The notes below the pieces were generated by a model. It was not told the origin of the DNA, did no database searches, and was given only the letters and a program-made list of their open reading frames with translations. A DNA stretch of 64,000 bases from an uncultured Bacteroidales bacterium (GTDB lineage: Bacteria > Bacteroidota > Bacteroidia > Bacteroidales > F082): the NCBI GenBank assembly GCA_905234275.1, contig CAJOHD010000005.1, positions 62,001-126,000 on the forward strand, written 5' to 3'. The number at the start of each line of letters is the position of its first letter. Within the stretch, counting starts at the first letter, position 1. The position numbers were made by a program, and so were the translations under genes. Of the stretch, positions 15,480 to 24,100 are shown one piece after another.

Positions 15480-16055
15480 ATGAAAAAGATTAACTTACTT
15501 TTAGGAATCGCATTGATTTCTTTACTCGTTGCTTCTTGCGGCTCAAGCAAGGAAGTTGCTCAGAAACCACAGAATCAGCCGGCAGATTTGCCATGCCCAG
15601 ACTGCACAGCATCAAAGGGTAATTTCAAGTATCTGGCACAGACACTCGCTGAAAGCGAATACGACATCCAATCAGCACGTATTTTTGCAGAGCAGAATGC
15701 TCGTGACGGTATCCAGGCTATGATTGAGTCAGTTGTCCAAAGATCAGTTGACCAGTTCACACAGCAGCACCGTGATGGCGATAACGTGAAAAATATCGCT
15801 AAAGGTACAATCCAGTCAATCGGCGTTGTGAAGGGTAAACTTAAAAACACTCCTGTGACATGCTGGGATGCTCAGCCAAGCAAGCTCACCCCTGGTAAGA
15901 TCGCTGTTTATGTCTGCATCGAATATTCAGGCGAAGATGTTTTGAATACAGTCGTTGAGACAATGAGCGCTGACACAGAGTTGAAGATTGACTTCAAACA
16001 GGAGCAATACAAGAACGATTTCTACAAAGCCCTTGAAGAATACGGCAATAATTAA
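15480..16055 (+). CDS. LPP20-like lipoprotein
   Basis: A 191-residue lipoprotein with lipobox LVASC (Cys20). CPDCTASKG follows, then a long Ala-rich amphipathic helix (SARIFAEQNARDGIQAMIES) and strands IGVVKGKLKN and IAVYVCIEYSGEDVL, the same order of elements as the preceding protein's LPP20-like part. It is the last of the seven exported proteins. The Ca2+-ATPase gene starts two bases after its stop, which suggests translational coupling. Confidence 0.75.
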   Translation: MKKINLLLGIALISLLVASCGSSKEVAQKPQNQPADLPCPDCTASKGNFKYLAQTLAESEYDIQSARIFAEQNARDGIQAMIESVVQRSVDQFTQQHRDGDNVKNIAKGTIQSIGVVKGKLKNTPVTCWDAQPSKLTPGKIAVYVCIEYSGEDVLNTVVETMSADTELKIDFKQEQYKNDFYKALEEYGNN

Positions 16056-16057
16056 TA

Positions 16058-18784
16058 ATGAAGTATCAAGGACTTGATAAGAAACAAGTAGAACAAAGCC
16101 GTGCTTTGCACGGCTTTAATATTCTTACTCCTCCGCAAAAGGAGTCGATCTTTCATCAGTTTTTGGGCAAATTCAAGGATTCGATAATTCAGATCCTGCT
16201 GATAGCCCTTGCACTTTCCATCGGAGTAGCTGTGTATCAATATGTTACTACCGATGAAGGCTATAACGTTTTGTTTGAGCCACTGGGAATTTTTGTGGCT
16301 ATAATGTTGGCGACATGCGTTGGATTCATATTTGAGCTCAACGCCAATAAAAAATTCGATATCCTCAATCAGGTTAATGATGAGGAAACCGTGAAAGTTG
16401 TTCGCGACGGCAATGTCACACTCATCCAACGGCGCGAGATTGTCGTTGGCGACATCGTGATTATTGAAACAGGCGATGAGGTGCCGGCTGACGGTATCCT
16501 CCTTGACGCTTTTTCATTGCAGGTCAATGAATCAGACCTTACAGGAGAGCCGATGGCACGAAAAACCACTGACGAGAAAGACTTCAATAACGAGGCCACA
16601 TATCCTTCAAATTGGGTTATGAGAGGCAGCAAAGTTATTGATGGTCATGGAATTATGCAGGTTGAAAAAATCGGCGACGCCACCGAATGGGGCAAGGTTT
16701 ACAAAGGCTCCCAAATAGACAACAATGTCAAAACACCTTTGAATATCCAACTCGACAGACTTGGACAGCTGATTTGCTATGCGAGCTACATCATCGCGGC
16801 AGTGATTCTTGTGACTCGTTTCATAATGTATTTCGTTTATGCTGAAAACATTGGGACTGGCATCAATTGGATTCAGTTTGCACGATTCGCACTGAATACA
16901 TTGATGATTGCTGTCACAATTATCGTGGTAGCTGTTCCGGAAGGCCTCCCGATGAGTGTCACTTTAAGTCTTGCACTAAGCATGCGTAGAATGTTGATTA
17001 CCAACAACTTGGTTAGAAAACTACACGCATGCGAGACTATGGGTGCTGCAACGGTGATTTGCACCGACAAGACAGGCACTTTGACACAAAATCAGATGAG
17101 TGTCAATGATATTTTGTCATATAGCGGATGTAATGATGTTTTAAAAGAATGTATTTCTGTCAATACAACCGCTTTTCTCGATTTTACTGATAAAGAAAAA
17201 GTTAAGGCGATAGGCAATCCAACCGAGGGAGCGCTTCTGTTATGGCTTTATAATCAAGGAGTTAACTATCTTGACTATAGAGAGAATATGAAGCTGCTGT
17301 ATCAGGTGCCGTTCTCCACGAAATATAAGTTTATGGCTACGATCGTCGATTCCAAGACGTTCAAAAAGCCAATGTTTTATGTGAAAGGCGCTCCGGAAAT
17401 CATTCTTGCGCATTGTAACAAAATAGCCACAGAAGATGGCATCGTAGATATCGCGTCATATCGTGAAACCATTGTAAATCAATTAAGTGCATATAACGAT
17501 AAGGCGATGAGGACGCTTGCGTTGGCATATAAAGAAGCTGATGAGAATGAGCAGTCGTTTGATCCTAAAACTGATAATCTCGTCGCTGATAACCTCATCT
17601 TTGTCGCTGCTGTCGCCATCGCTGACCCTATTCGTCCTGATGTCGCTGATGCTGTGGCAAGCTGCATGAAAGCAGGCATTGACGTTAAAATCGTGACGGG
17701 CGACACTCCTGGAACGGCTATTGAGATAGGTCGTCAGCTGGGATTGTGGAAAGATACCGACCAAAAAGATTTCAACCATATCTCAGGCAAAGATTTTGAA
17801 GCTCTTTCCGATGAGGAGGCAAGACGTCGCATCCCGCTGATAAAGATTATGTCGCGTGCTCGACCGATGGATAAGGAACGCTTAGTGCGTCTGCAGCAGG
17901 CTTACGGCGAAGTTGTGGCAGTCACTGGCGACGGCACCAATGACGCTCCTGCACTGAAAGCCGCTCAAGTGGGACTCTCAATGGGTGATGGCACGACGGT
18001 GGCAAAAGAAGCCTCCGACATCACAATTCTCGATAATTCTTTCAGAAGCATCGTTCGCGCAGTGATGTGGGGACGCTCACTTTACTTGAATATACAACGT
18101 TTCGTGCTGTTCCAGATGACAATCAACGTGGCGGCATGTCTCGTGGTGATGTTCGGCGCTTTGCTCGGCACCGACCCGGTTCTCACTGTAACTCAGATGC
18201 TCTGGGTTAACCTGATCATGGATACCTTTGCGGCTCTCGCACTTGCGTCACTGCCACCGTCAGAAAGCGTGATGAATGAGAAACCTCGCTCAAAAGACGC
18301 GCACATACTGACAAAGCAAATGAAGCGCTCGATCCTCATCGTAGGAGTTCTGTTTGTGCTGATAATGCTTGGTTTTGTTCAGTATTTCAAACATGTTGAA
18401 GTCAACTCTCTGGCAGAATTCTCCATCATGGATTATCTTTCAAACTTCTTCAATTATAAGATCGTCGGAGCTAAAGCATATACAACATACGAGCATTCGT
18501 TGACATTCACTATATTCGTGTTTTTGCAGTTCTGGAATCTCTTCAATGCAAAAGCATATCATACGGGAGCATCAGCATTTCGTAGTCGTTCGTGGTCTTT
18601 TGGTGGCTTTGAGCTGGCGTTGCTGATAATTCTCATCGGACAGTTTGTCATAGTCACATTCGGTGGCGAGATGTTCAACGTTGAGCCTCTGAAATGGCAA
18701 GATTGGCTGATTTGTTTAATCGGGACAAGCCCGGTTATCATAATTGGTGAACTTATTCGACTTTTTAAAAAAGATAGTTTTTGA
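16058..18784 (+). CDS. Calcium-translocating P-type ATPase (PMCA type)
   Basis: A 908-residue P2B-like ATPase that exports Ca2+ from the cytoplasm at the expense of ATP. Visible are the actuator loop LTGEPM (161-166), the M4 Ca2+ site VAVPEGLPM (291-299), the phosphorylated Asp337 in DKTGTLT, the hinge VTGDGTNDAPALK and the M6 site NLIMDTFAALALA. About ten membrane segments are present, and no N-terminal metal-binding domain is seen. It is co-transcribed with the exported-protein operon. It could serve calcium homeostasis for an envelope assembly, or the link may be only positional. Confidence 0.9.
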   Translation: MKYQGLDKKQVEQSRALHGFNILTPPQKESIFHQFLGKFKDSIIQILLIALALSIGVAVYQYVTTDEGYNVLFEPLGIFVAIMLATCVGFIFELNANKKFDILNQVNDEETVKVVRDGNVTLIQRREIVVGDIVIIETGDEVPADGILLDAFSLQVNESDLTGEPMARKTTDEKDFNNEATYPSNWVMRGSKVIDGHGIMQVEKIGDATEWGKVYKGSQIDNNVKTPLNIQLDRLGQLICYASYIIAAVILVTRFIMYFVYAENIGTGINWIQFARFALNTLMIAVTIIVVAVPEGLPMSVTLSLALSMRRMLITNNLVRKLHACETMGAATVICTDKTGTLTQNQMSVNDILSYSGCNDVLKECISVNTTAFLDFTDKEKVKAIGNPTEGALLLWLYNQGVNYLDYRENMKLLYQVPFSTKYKFMATIVDSKTFKKPMFYVKGAPEIILAHCNKIATEDGIVDIASYRETIVNQLSAYNDKAMRTLALAYKEADENEQSFDPKTDNLVADNLIFVAAVAIADPIRPDVADAVASCMKAGIDVKIVTGDTPGTAIEIGRQLGLWKDTDQKDFNHISGKDFEALSDEEARRRIPLIKIMSRARPMDKERLVRLQQAYGEVVAVTGDGTNDAPALKAAQVGLSMGDGTTVAKEASDITILDNSFRSIVRAVMWGRSLYLNIQRFVLFQMTINVAACLVVMFGALLGTDPVLTVTQMLWVNLIMDTFAALALASLPPSESVMNEKPRSKDAHILTKQMKRSILIVGVLFVLIMLGFVQYFKHVEVNSLAEFSIMDYLSNFFNYKIVGAKAYTTYEHSLTFTIFVFLQFWNLFNAKAYHTGASAFRSRSWSFGGFELALLIILIGQFVIVTFGGEMFNVEPLKWQDWLICLIGTSPVIIIGELIRLFKKDSF

Positions 18785-18786
18785 TT

Positions 18787-19206
18787 ATGAAGATTTTGAT
18801 TTTAAACGGACCTAATCTTAACCTTATCGGCAAGCGAGAGCCTGAAATATATGGCAATCAATCACTTGACGAATATTTTGAAGTTGTCAAAAAACGTTTT
18901 CAAGATTGTAAGATAGATACTTTCCAGTCGAATCACGAGGGCGTTTTGATTGATAAGTTACATGAGGCGATGGGTAAATACGACGGCATTGTCATGAATC
19001 CGGGCGGTTATGCTCACACTTCAATAGCACTCGCTGATGCTATCAGAGCGATAGGGATTCCTGTCGTGGAGGTCCATATCTCGAATATATACGAAAGGGA
19101 AGAGTACCGGCATCATTCTTACACCGCCGAAGCAGCAGTAAAATCTATTGTTGGTAAAGGTTTGGAAGGATATTCTGAAGCAATTTTATACCTCATTAAA
19201 AAATAA
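18787..19206 (+). CDS. aroQ: 3-dehydroquinate dehydratase, type II
   Basis: It converts 3-dehydroquinate to 3-dehydroshikimate in the shikimate pathway. The 139-residue protein has all type II blocks: the N-terminal ILNGPNLNLIGKREPEIYG with the lid tyrosine, FQSNHEG, NPGGYAHTSIALADAI and VEVHISNIYEREEYRHHS, with catalytic His in the last. ATG 18787 is chosen over the TTG at 18781, which lies inside the ATPase stop region. It is last in the operon; a large hairpin follows. Confidence 0.95.
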   Translation: MKILILNGPNLNLIGKREPEIYGNQSLDEYFEVVKKRFQDCKIDTFQSNHEGVLIDKLHEAMGKYDGIVMNPGGYAHTSIALADAIRAIGIPVVEVHISNIYEREEYRHHSYTAEAAVKSIVGKGLEGYSEAILYLIKK

Positions 19207-19207
19207 A

Positions 19208-19278
19208 ATTATAGTCATCAATTTTGAAGGCCTTCAGCTTTCGAAGGAAGGTGGCAGCTGAAAAATGATGACTATAAT
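19208..19278. terminator. Large nested hairpin between aroQ and the glycosyltransferase gene
   Basis: Outer arms ATTATAGTCATCA (19208-19220) and its exact complement (19266-19278) enclose inner arms TTCAGCT (19233-19239) and AGCTGAA (19256-19262) and a 10-base palindrome GAAGGCCTTC. T-rich stretches follow on both strands, so a bidirectional terminator is likely. It is long for a plain terminator and could be a stable small RNA. Confidence 0.6.
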
Positions 19279-19287
19279 CTTTTAATT

Positions 19288-20307
19288 TCAAGAGAAGTCC
19301 TTCTCATCCAGCTCTGTATAAAGCTTCTTTTTCTCCAAGAAGTGCTTAAACACTATATTTTTCTGGTAAACCATCGACACCTTCTTGTGAGGTAGTTCTC
19401 TTCTCTTTTTTCTCAGAATTGGCAGATGTCTGTAGAAGCTTAGATGCGCTCTCGTCACCGCCCATACGTCAGCGAAACAACCGTCGAATAAGAACTTCAA
19501 TCCTGCTATCCAGTCGAGGAGTATTCTGTAGGAAATAGTAGGAAATACTGAGCCTTCAGGAAGGTTTTTCATTAGCAGTGACAGGTTGTTGCGGAAGTTG
19601 AGATATGTCTTTCTTGCTGAGCTTTTAGGCAATGTGCCACCTCCGATGTGATAGACTTTGGATTGTGGGCAATACATCACCTTGTAGTCCATGTTTTTCA
19701 TGCGCCAGCAGAAATCTATCTCCTCCATGTGCGCAAAGAAACTGTCGTCCAAGCCACCGAATCTATGATAAACATCGGACCTTACGAACATACATGCTCC
19801 TGTTGCCCAGAAAACCTCTTTAGTGTCATCATATTGTCCGTTATCTGCTTCCAGATGCTGAAAAACTCTGCCGCGGCAGAAAGGATAGCCGTATTTGTCA
19901 ATGAAACCGCCGCCTGCGCCGGCATATTCGAACTTCTCTTTGTCGTAATACGATAGAATCTTTGGCTGGCAAGCTGCAATGCTGTCATCGCTGTCCATGA
20001 GTTCAATTATAGGCTCAATCCAATGTGGCGTGACTTCGATGTCGGAGTTGAGTAAACAATAATATTTCGCCTCAACCTGACGTAATGCGATGTTGTATCC
20101 AGTCGAAAATCCTCCGTTGAACTCGTTGATTATCAATCTGATATCTGGGAATGCGGACTTCATAAAAGCCACGGAGTCATCGGTAGAGGCGTTGTCGGCA
20201 ACGATGATGTCGGCCACCTCAGAACTGTGTTCGATGACTGTTGGAAGGAACTTCTCAAGGAACTTCTTTCCATTGTAATTCAATATGACTACCGCGACTT
20301 TTTTCAT
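19288..20307 (-). CDS. Family 2 glycosyltransferase
   Basis: The 339-residue protein transfers a sugar from a nucleotide donor, probably to a surface glycan. The GT-A fold is shown by VAVVILNYNGKKFLEKFLP, IIVADNASTDDSV, FNGGFSTGYNIALRQ, the DxD-like LLNSDIEVTP and the ATGACMFVRSDVYHRFGG / EEIDFCWRMK blocks. This resembles rhamnosyltransferase-type WbbL relatives. No neighbouring glycan genes are present, so the acceptor is unknown. The ATG lies only five bases after a -7 element, so the mRNA is probably leaderless. Confidence 0.9.
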   Translation of the reverse strand: MKKVAVVILNYNGKKFLEKFLPTVIEHSSEVADIIVADNASTDDSVAFMKSAFPDIRLIINEFNGGFSTGYNIALRQVEAKYYCLLNSDIEVTPHWIEPIIELMDSDDSIAACQPKILSYYDKEKFEYAGAGGGFIDKYGYPFCRGRVFQHLEADNGQYDDTKEVFWATGACMFVRSDVYHRFGGLDDSFFAHMEEIDFCWRMKNMDYKVMYCPQSKVYHIGGGTLPKSSARKTYLNFRNNLSLLMKNLPEGSVFPTISYRILLDWIAGLKFLFDGCFADVWAVTRAHLSFYRHLPILRKKRRELPHKKVSMVYQKNIVFKHFLEKKKLYTELDEKDFS

Positions 20308-20312
20308 GACGG

Positions 20313-20320
20313 CAAAGATA
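20313..20320 (-). promoter_or_regulatory. -7 element directly before the glycosyltransferase ATG
   Basis: TATCTTTG on the minus strand, five bases from the ATG at 20307. Transcription should begin at or near the start codon. Confidence 0.5.
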
Positions 20321-20331
20321 CAAAATTTTTT

Positions 20332-20400
20332 GTAAACTTATAAACTTTAAACTATAAACTTTAAAACTACTCTAAACTCTACACTCTCAACTCTCCACTC
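20332..20400. repeat. Degenerate TAAACTT/CAACTCT 7-base array
   Basis: Successive units such as TAAACTT, TAAACTA, TAAACTT, then TAAACTC, TACACTC, TCAACTC and TCCACTC fill the gap between the GWxTD gene and the glycosyltransferase promoter. Confidence 0.6.
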
Positions 20401-20472
20401 TAAAAAGATAAGGAGCTCGATTTTCATCAAGCCCCATTATCGAAACAAAGTATGTGTGGTATGTTAGGTATG

Positions 20473-21960
20473 TTATCGTGGGTTTTCGTAGTAATCAACG
20501 GCCTTGTCACCGTATGAGTCTGGTTTGGCTGATCCATCTACACCATAATCATAATATGAGCCGTATGTTCCGGAATAAACCTCATTAGGCCATCTGTAGT
20601 TGCTGATTTCACCTGTAGCATCGGAGTGGATCAGTTTGAAATCATTTGTTACGAGATCCTGAGTCATGAACACGAATTTCTTGTTACGCTGGTTATCGCC
20701 GAGGACATAATAATGCCAGATTTCGTATGGATAGGCACCAGGTTCGAAATAACTCTCCACAATTCTGTCTGGAACACCATATTTCAAGAACACTATGCCT
20801 CGATCGGAGTCATATCCTTTGCCGTTGACGGTGTTGAAGGATGCGTTAACTCTCTGAACCTGAGCATAATAGTCGAGCCAAGCCTGTTTAGGCTCAAGCT
20901 TATTTCTGCTTGACCAGAATGTGTAGAAATATTGCTGCATCGTTCTGAGGTCATCAGTTTTTATAAGCTCAGCGGCATAATCTTTCTCAACCAGAGTCGA
21001 GATTGGATTAATCATCCTGATGTACTCGCGAATCGTGTCAAGATTGTTGATTTTGCCAGAGAAGACATGGTCTATATCGATAGAAGCAAGCAGAGTGTTG
21101 TCAACTTGATAATATGGATTGCTTCTTTGGAAGAAATAGCGGTTCAAACCGATAAGCTCATTGTTTCTGTCGCGCGCTTCGAGTACTAAATAATAGTTGC
21201 CAGAAGGAAGATTGGTGATGTCCATGTTGTTGATGATGACATCTATGTCCTTGGCAGTCATTCGTTTAGTGAAATAGAAGTTGTTCAACACTGTTCCGTT
21301 TTCAAAAGCGCAGATGTATGTGTTGAGCAGATATTTTTCTCCATCTCCGAGTTGTTTTTTTGCATTGTAAATCTCAGCGTAGAAAGTAAGTTTGTTCAGC
21401 GTTTCCGGGTAATACGGCATAATCATTGGAATGATATCGTAACCGTTTTTTGTTGTATTACTTTCAGTAGCTGCTTTTGAGTAGCTCTCAAGGCCGATAA
21501 TGCTTGACATACAAATTGTTTCCGGGAAATCGATAAGCAATTGGTCAATAGCCTTAAATGGCTTGTCGCTCTTGTTGTTGGCATCCTCAAGAATCACTTC
21601 TAAATTATATGTGCCGTTGTCAAGAGAATAGCGCTGCATATCCATGAAAAAGCCGCTGATTCCTGTAGTGTCAGAAACCATTGGGCTTGTCAGTGAATAC
21701 TTGCCGAAGTTTTGCACCGATTCCCATTGTTTGAACATGACGGTGACATTTATTGTGGCAGTGTACTGTCCTTTTTCATCTTTTACATATACGAGGCTGC
21801 CTTTATCAAAGGTAATATATGTCTCAACGTATGGTGTTGAATTATCGCCAGGAGTGTTAAAAACCGCATACGATATATAAGCGTTCAATGATTTTTTCTG
21901 CTGGGCACATACTGTAACGCCAAGCATTACCATTAAGCTGATTAAGAAAAATTTCTTCAT
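20473..21960 (-). CDS. GWxTD domain exported protein
   Basis: A 495-residue protein with a signal peptide (VMLGVTVCA before QQKKS). The C-terminal 150 residues carry the GWxTD-domain features: a helix with FWSSRNKLEPKQAW, YDSDRGIVFLKYGVPDRI, YEIWHYYVLG and FVFMTQDLV. Residues before about 330 are beta-rich. GWxTD proteins are common in Bacteroidota and Acidobacteriota, and their role is not established. ATG 21960 is chosen rather than an upstream codon, as it yields a normal signal peptide and lies 24 bases after the -7 element. Confidence 0.8.
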   Translation of the reverse strand: MKKFFLISLMVMLGVTVCAQQKKSLNAYISYAVFNTPGDNSTPYVETYITFDKGSLVYVKDEKGQYTATINVTVMFKQWESVQNFGKYSLTSPMVSDTTGISGFFMDMQRYSLDNGTYNLEVILEDANNKSDKPFKAIDQLLIDFPETICMSSIIGLESYSKAATESNTTKNGYDIIPMIMPYYPETLNKLTFYAEIYNAKKQLGDGEKYLLNTYICAFENGTVLNNFYFTKRMTAKDIDVIINNMDITNLPSGNYYLVLEARDRNNELIGLNRYFFQRSNPYYQVDNTLLASIDIDHVFSGKINNLDTIREYIRMINPISTLVEKDYAAELIKTDDLRTMQQYFYTFWSSRNKLEPKQAWLDYYAQVQRVNASFNTVNGKGYDSDRGIVFLKYGVPDRIVESYFEPGAYPYEIWHYYVLGDNQRNKKFVFMTQDLVTNDFKLIHSDATGEISNYRWPNEVYSGTYGSYYDYGVDGSAKPDSYGDKAVDYYENPR

Positions 21961-21984
21961 GATGCACATTATTTTGTTCGAGTG

Positions 21985-21992
21985 CAAAATTA
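21985..21992 (-). promoter_or_regulatory. -7 promoter element for the GWxTD gene
   Basis: TAATTTTG on the minus strand, 24 bases before the ATG at 21960. Confidence 0.5.
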
Positions 21993-22099
21993 CTACCATG
22001 AAAAAATTTTGTCAAGGTTTTTGACCGTGTTTTTTGTGGAAATATATGGAAAAAATCTTTGTAATTAAATGATTTACATATAATTACGATATGCTGGTT

Positions 22100-23629
22100 T
22101 TAGTATTTGAAAGTGCTTAAAAAGCCCGGAATAAAGTGATTAAGCTCTTGTTGGGTGTTTAAAATACTCTCAATACGGTTGCCGCGTTTGTTGGCTGAGC
22201 TGTATGTCTGCTTTAGTAAAACTGCAATTTCCAGATTTGAGAAGCCCATGAGGCTTAATATGATAAACCTGAGGTCGGCTGGCGTTAATGCTGGGTAAGC
22301 CTCTAATAATGAATGCGTTAGGTTAGGGAACGACTCGTTGAAAGTGGTCGTGAGCGTCACCAATTTGACTTTTGTCAATGCAAGTCGAGGATAGTCGCCA
22401 ACGGTTTTTATCAGAATTTCCTTGCCTTCAAGCGATTCTTTGATTTCATTGTAAATCTTGGAGTTTACAAATAGCTTATAATCCTCTTCATAAGAACGTT
22501 TTGGTGTTGGTTCGACGTTCTCGGTGGCTGTCGCTTGGTCTAATGCATTTCTTTTTGTGTGCTGATAAAATGCTATGACACCTATTATTAATATTATGAT
22601 GACAGCAATGAGAATCCAAATTAAACCATTGAAACTGTGTGATTTATCTGATTTTTGGGGATTGTTGTCAGCAACAAATTGCTCATATATGCTTTCAAGT
22701 TCCATCTTTACAGGAGTGAGACGTGCCTCTGCCGATTGAGCCTTTGCTTGATATTGTGCATAAAACAGTTCTTTGTCGTGTTGATTAAGGGAAAAGTAAA
22801 TACTGGCAAGCATTTCCGCGGCTTCCACCTTTATTTTTGCGTCGCCTTCTTCAAAACATTTCAGCAAATAGGGTAGTGCGGCGTCAAATTTGTTGTTGTA
22901 ATAAAAATGGCAACCTGTAAAATATTGAAACTCAATTAAATGCGGCGATTTTGTCCACATTCTTCCATATATGGAATCGGCGGAATTTACATCAAAAATG
23001 TCGTATAAAGCTATGCCTTTCTTAATCTGGATAAGGTTGTACTGATCTTCTGTAAGGTTTTTCTTGTCTTCAGCTGTCTCATAATTGAGAAGTGCGATAT
23101 TTGAAATATGGTTGTGTTGGTATAGATCTCCTATTTTTAAAAGCATATCAATGACCTCATGCTGGCGGCTGGCGTTTTCAAACTGAATAAGCGCCTGGTC
23201 ATAGAAATAGGAAGCTGGTTTTAAACTGTTGACATCGGCATAGACATCGCCAATGTTATCGAGAATCTGACCGAGATAGTGAACATCATCGTTGTCCGAT
23301 TCTTTTTTCAGAGATATCAGTGTTTTCTGGGCATTGTAAGATTCTATAAATGCTTTGGCTGCTTCCAGATATTCTGATTTTTTATGATCTTTTCTTCCTT
23401 TTTGAAAGAAGATTTGTGACTTTTTTTCAAGAAAAATAGGGTCGTTGGCGTAAAATTTGGAACAACTGTCGGCTGTTTTTGCCAATTTATCGAGCTGTTC
23501 GTCGGTGTTTTCGTAATTGTTTTTAAAGTCCATTATCTCTGTCGGAATGGATTTGTTGTTACAAGCAGTGAAACATAATGCTGTGATTAACAACGATATA
23601 AAAACAATATGTCGATAAAATAACTTCAT
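22100..23629 (-). CDS. Membrane-tethered TPR regulator with C-terminal HTH
   Basis: A 509-residue protein with an export signal or lipobox near Cys23 (ITALCFTAC). About 300 residues of TPR-like helical pairs follow (YAKDKKNLT-type, FTGCHFYYNNKFDAALPYLLK), then a membrane segment near 335-355 (WILIAVIIILIIGVIAFY) and a cytoplasmic tail. The tail ends in a LuxR-like helix-turn-helix: TPADLRFIILSLMGFSNLEIA, with the recognition helix around TYSSANKRGNRIES. Bacteroidota have many such one-component regulators that sense from the periplasm and bind DNA at the membrane. The target is unknown. ATG 23629 gives the better signal. Confidence 0.75.
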   Translation of the reverse strand: MKLFYRHIVFISLLITALCFTACNNKSIPTEIMDFKNNYENTDEQLDKLAKTADSCSKFYANDPIFLEKKSQIFFQKGRKDHKKSEYLEAAKAFIESYNAQKTLISLKKESDNDDVHYLGQILDNIGDVYADVNSLKPASYFYDQALIQFENASRQHEVIDMLLKIGDLYQHNHISNIALLNYETAEDKKNLTEDQYNLIQIKKGIALYDIFDVNSADSIYGRMWTKSPHLIEFQYFTGCHFYYNNKFDAALPYLLKCFEEGDAKIKVEAAEMLASIYFSLNQHDKELFYAQYQAKAQSAEARLTPVKMELESIYEQFVADNNPQKSDKSHSFNGLIWILIAVIIILIIGVIAFYQHTKRNALDQATATENVEPTPKRSYEEDYKLFVNSKIYNEIKESLEGKEILIKTVGDYPRLALTKVKLVTLTTTFNESFPNLTHSLLEAYPALTPADLRFIILSLMGFSNLEIAVLLKQTYSSANKRGNRIESILNTQQELNHFIPGFLSTFKY

Positions 23630-23638
23630 AATCGGGAA

Positions 23639-23646
23639 CAAAGATA
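23639..23646 (-). promoter_or_regulatory. -7 promoter element for the TPR-HTH gene
   Basis: TATCTTTG on the minus strand, nine bases from the ATG at 23629, so the leader is very short. Confidence 0.5.
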
Positions 23647-23709
23647 GTGGATTTTTCCGAGAAAATTAAAAAATTTTTCAAAAAAATGTTGTGACATTGA
23701 AAACTTTTG

Positions 23710-23717
23710 TATTTTTG
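23710..23717 (+). promoter_or_regulatory. -7 promoter element of the tRNA-Ser pair
   Basis: TATTTTTG lies four bases before the first tRNA, with TTG at 23689-23691 as a possible -33 element (18-base spacer). Confidence 0.55.
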
Positions 23718-23721
23718 CAGC

Positions 23722-23806
23722 GGAGATATGGCAGAGCGGTCGATCGCGGCGGTCTTGAAAACCGTTATACAGAAATGTATCGGGGGTTCGAATCCCTCTG
23801 TCTCCG
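23722..23806 (+). tRNA. tRNA-Ser (anticodon TGA)
   Basis: An 85-base class II tRNA. The acceptor arm GGAGATA pairs with TGTCTCC, with discriminator G. The anticodon stem GCGGT/ACCGT has loop CTTGAAA, giving anticodon TGA. It has a variable arm with TATACAG...TGTAT and the T arm GGGGGTTCGAATCCCTC. CCA is not encoded. Confidence 0.93.
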
Positions 23807-23852
23807 CTGAGAGCAACTCAAAAGGGTTGCTTTTATTTTATAAAAAGGTTGG

Positions 23853-23939
23853 GGAGAGATGCCAGAGTGGTCGAATGGGGCGGTCTCGAAAACCGTTGAA
23901 CGCTTTTGCGTTCCAAGGGTTCGAATCCCTTTCTCTCCG
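23853..23939 (+). tRNA. tRNA-Ser (anticodon CGA)
   Basis: An 87-base class II tRNA with acceptor GGAGAGA/TCTCTCC, anticodon loop CTCGAAA (anticodon CGA) and a long variable arm (GAACGC...GCGTTC). T arm AAGGGTTCGAATCCCTT. CCA follows the discriminator, perhaps by chance. It lies 46 bases after the TGA gene and is probably co-transcribed. Confidence 0.93.
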
Positions 23940-23946
23940 CCAAGTG

Positions 23947-23991
23947 CCGATGTAAAATGATGAATATCATAAAGTTACATCGGTTTTTTTT
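23947..23991 (+). terminator. Intrinsic terminator of the tRNA-Ser pair
   Basis: CCGATGTAA and TTACATCGG form a 9-base stem with a long loop, followed by eight T. Confidence 0.8.
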
Positions 23992-24054
23992 GTTTCGTTT
24001 TACCCAAAAATTTACCCAAAAATCTTAATAATCATGTCTAATTAACACTAAAAA

Positions 24055-24088
24055 GTGTCAATTTGTCATTTGTTGTGTCATTTTGTCC
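24055..24088 (+). promoter_or_regulatory. Repeated TGTCA motifs upstream of hsp20
   Basis: TGTCAATTTGTCA, TGTCATTTTGTC and related words occur three to four times within 34 bases, just upstream of the sigma-54-like site. The place and spacing fit binding sites of an activator protein. Confidence 0.45.
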
Positions 24089-24100
24089 AAAATAACCCTC

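Noticed and set aside
23940-24050. Possible integrase remnant or phage attachment site next to tRNA-Ser (repeated TACCCAAAAAT words)
   Set aside because: No second copy of a tRNA 3' end and no integrase frame is seen. The hairpin with T run is explained as the tRNA terminator.
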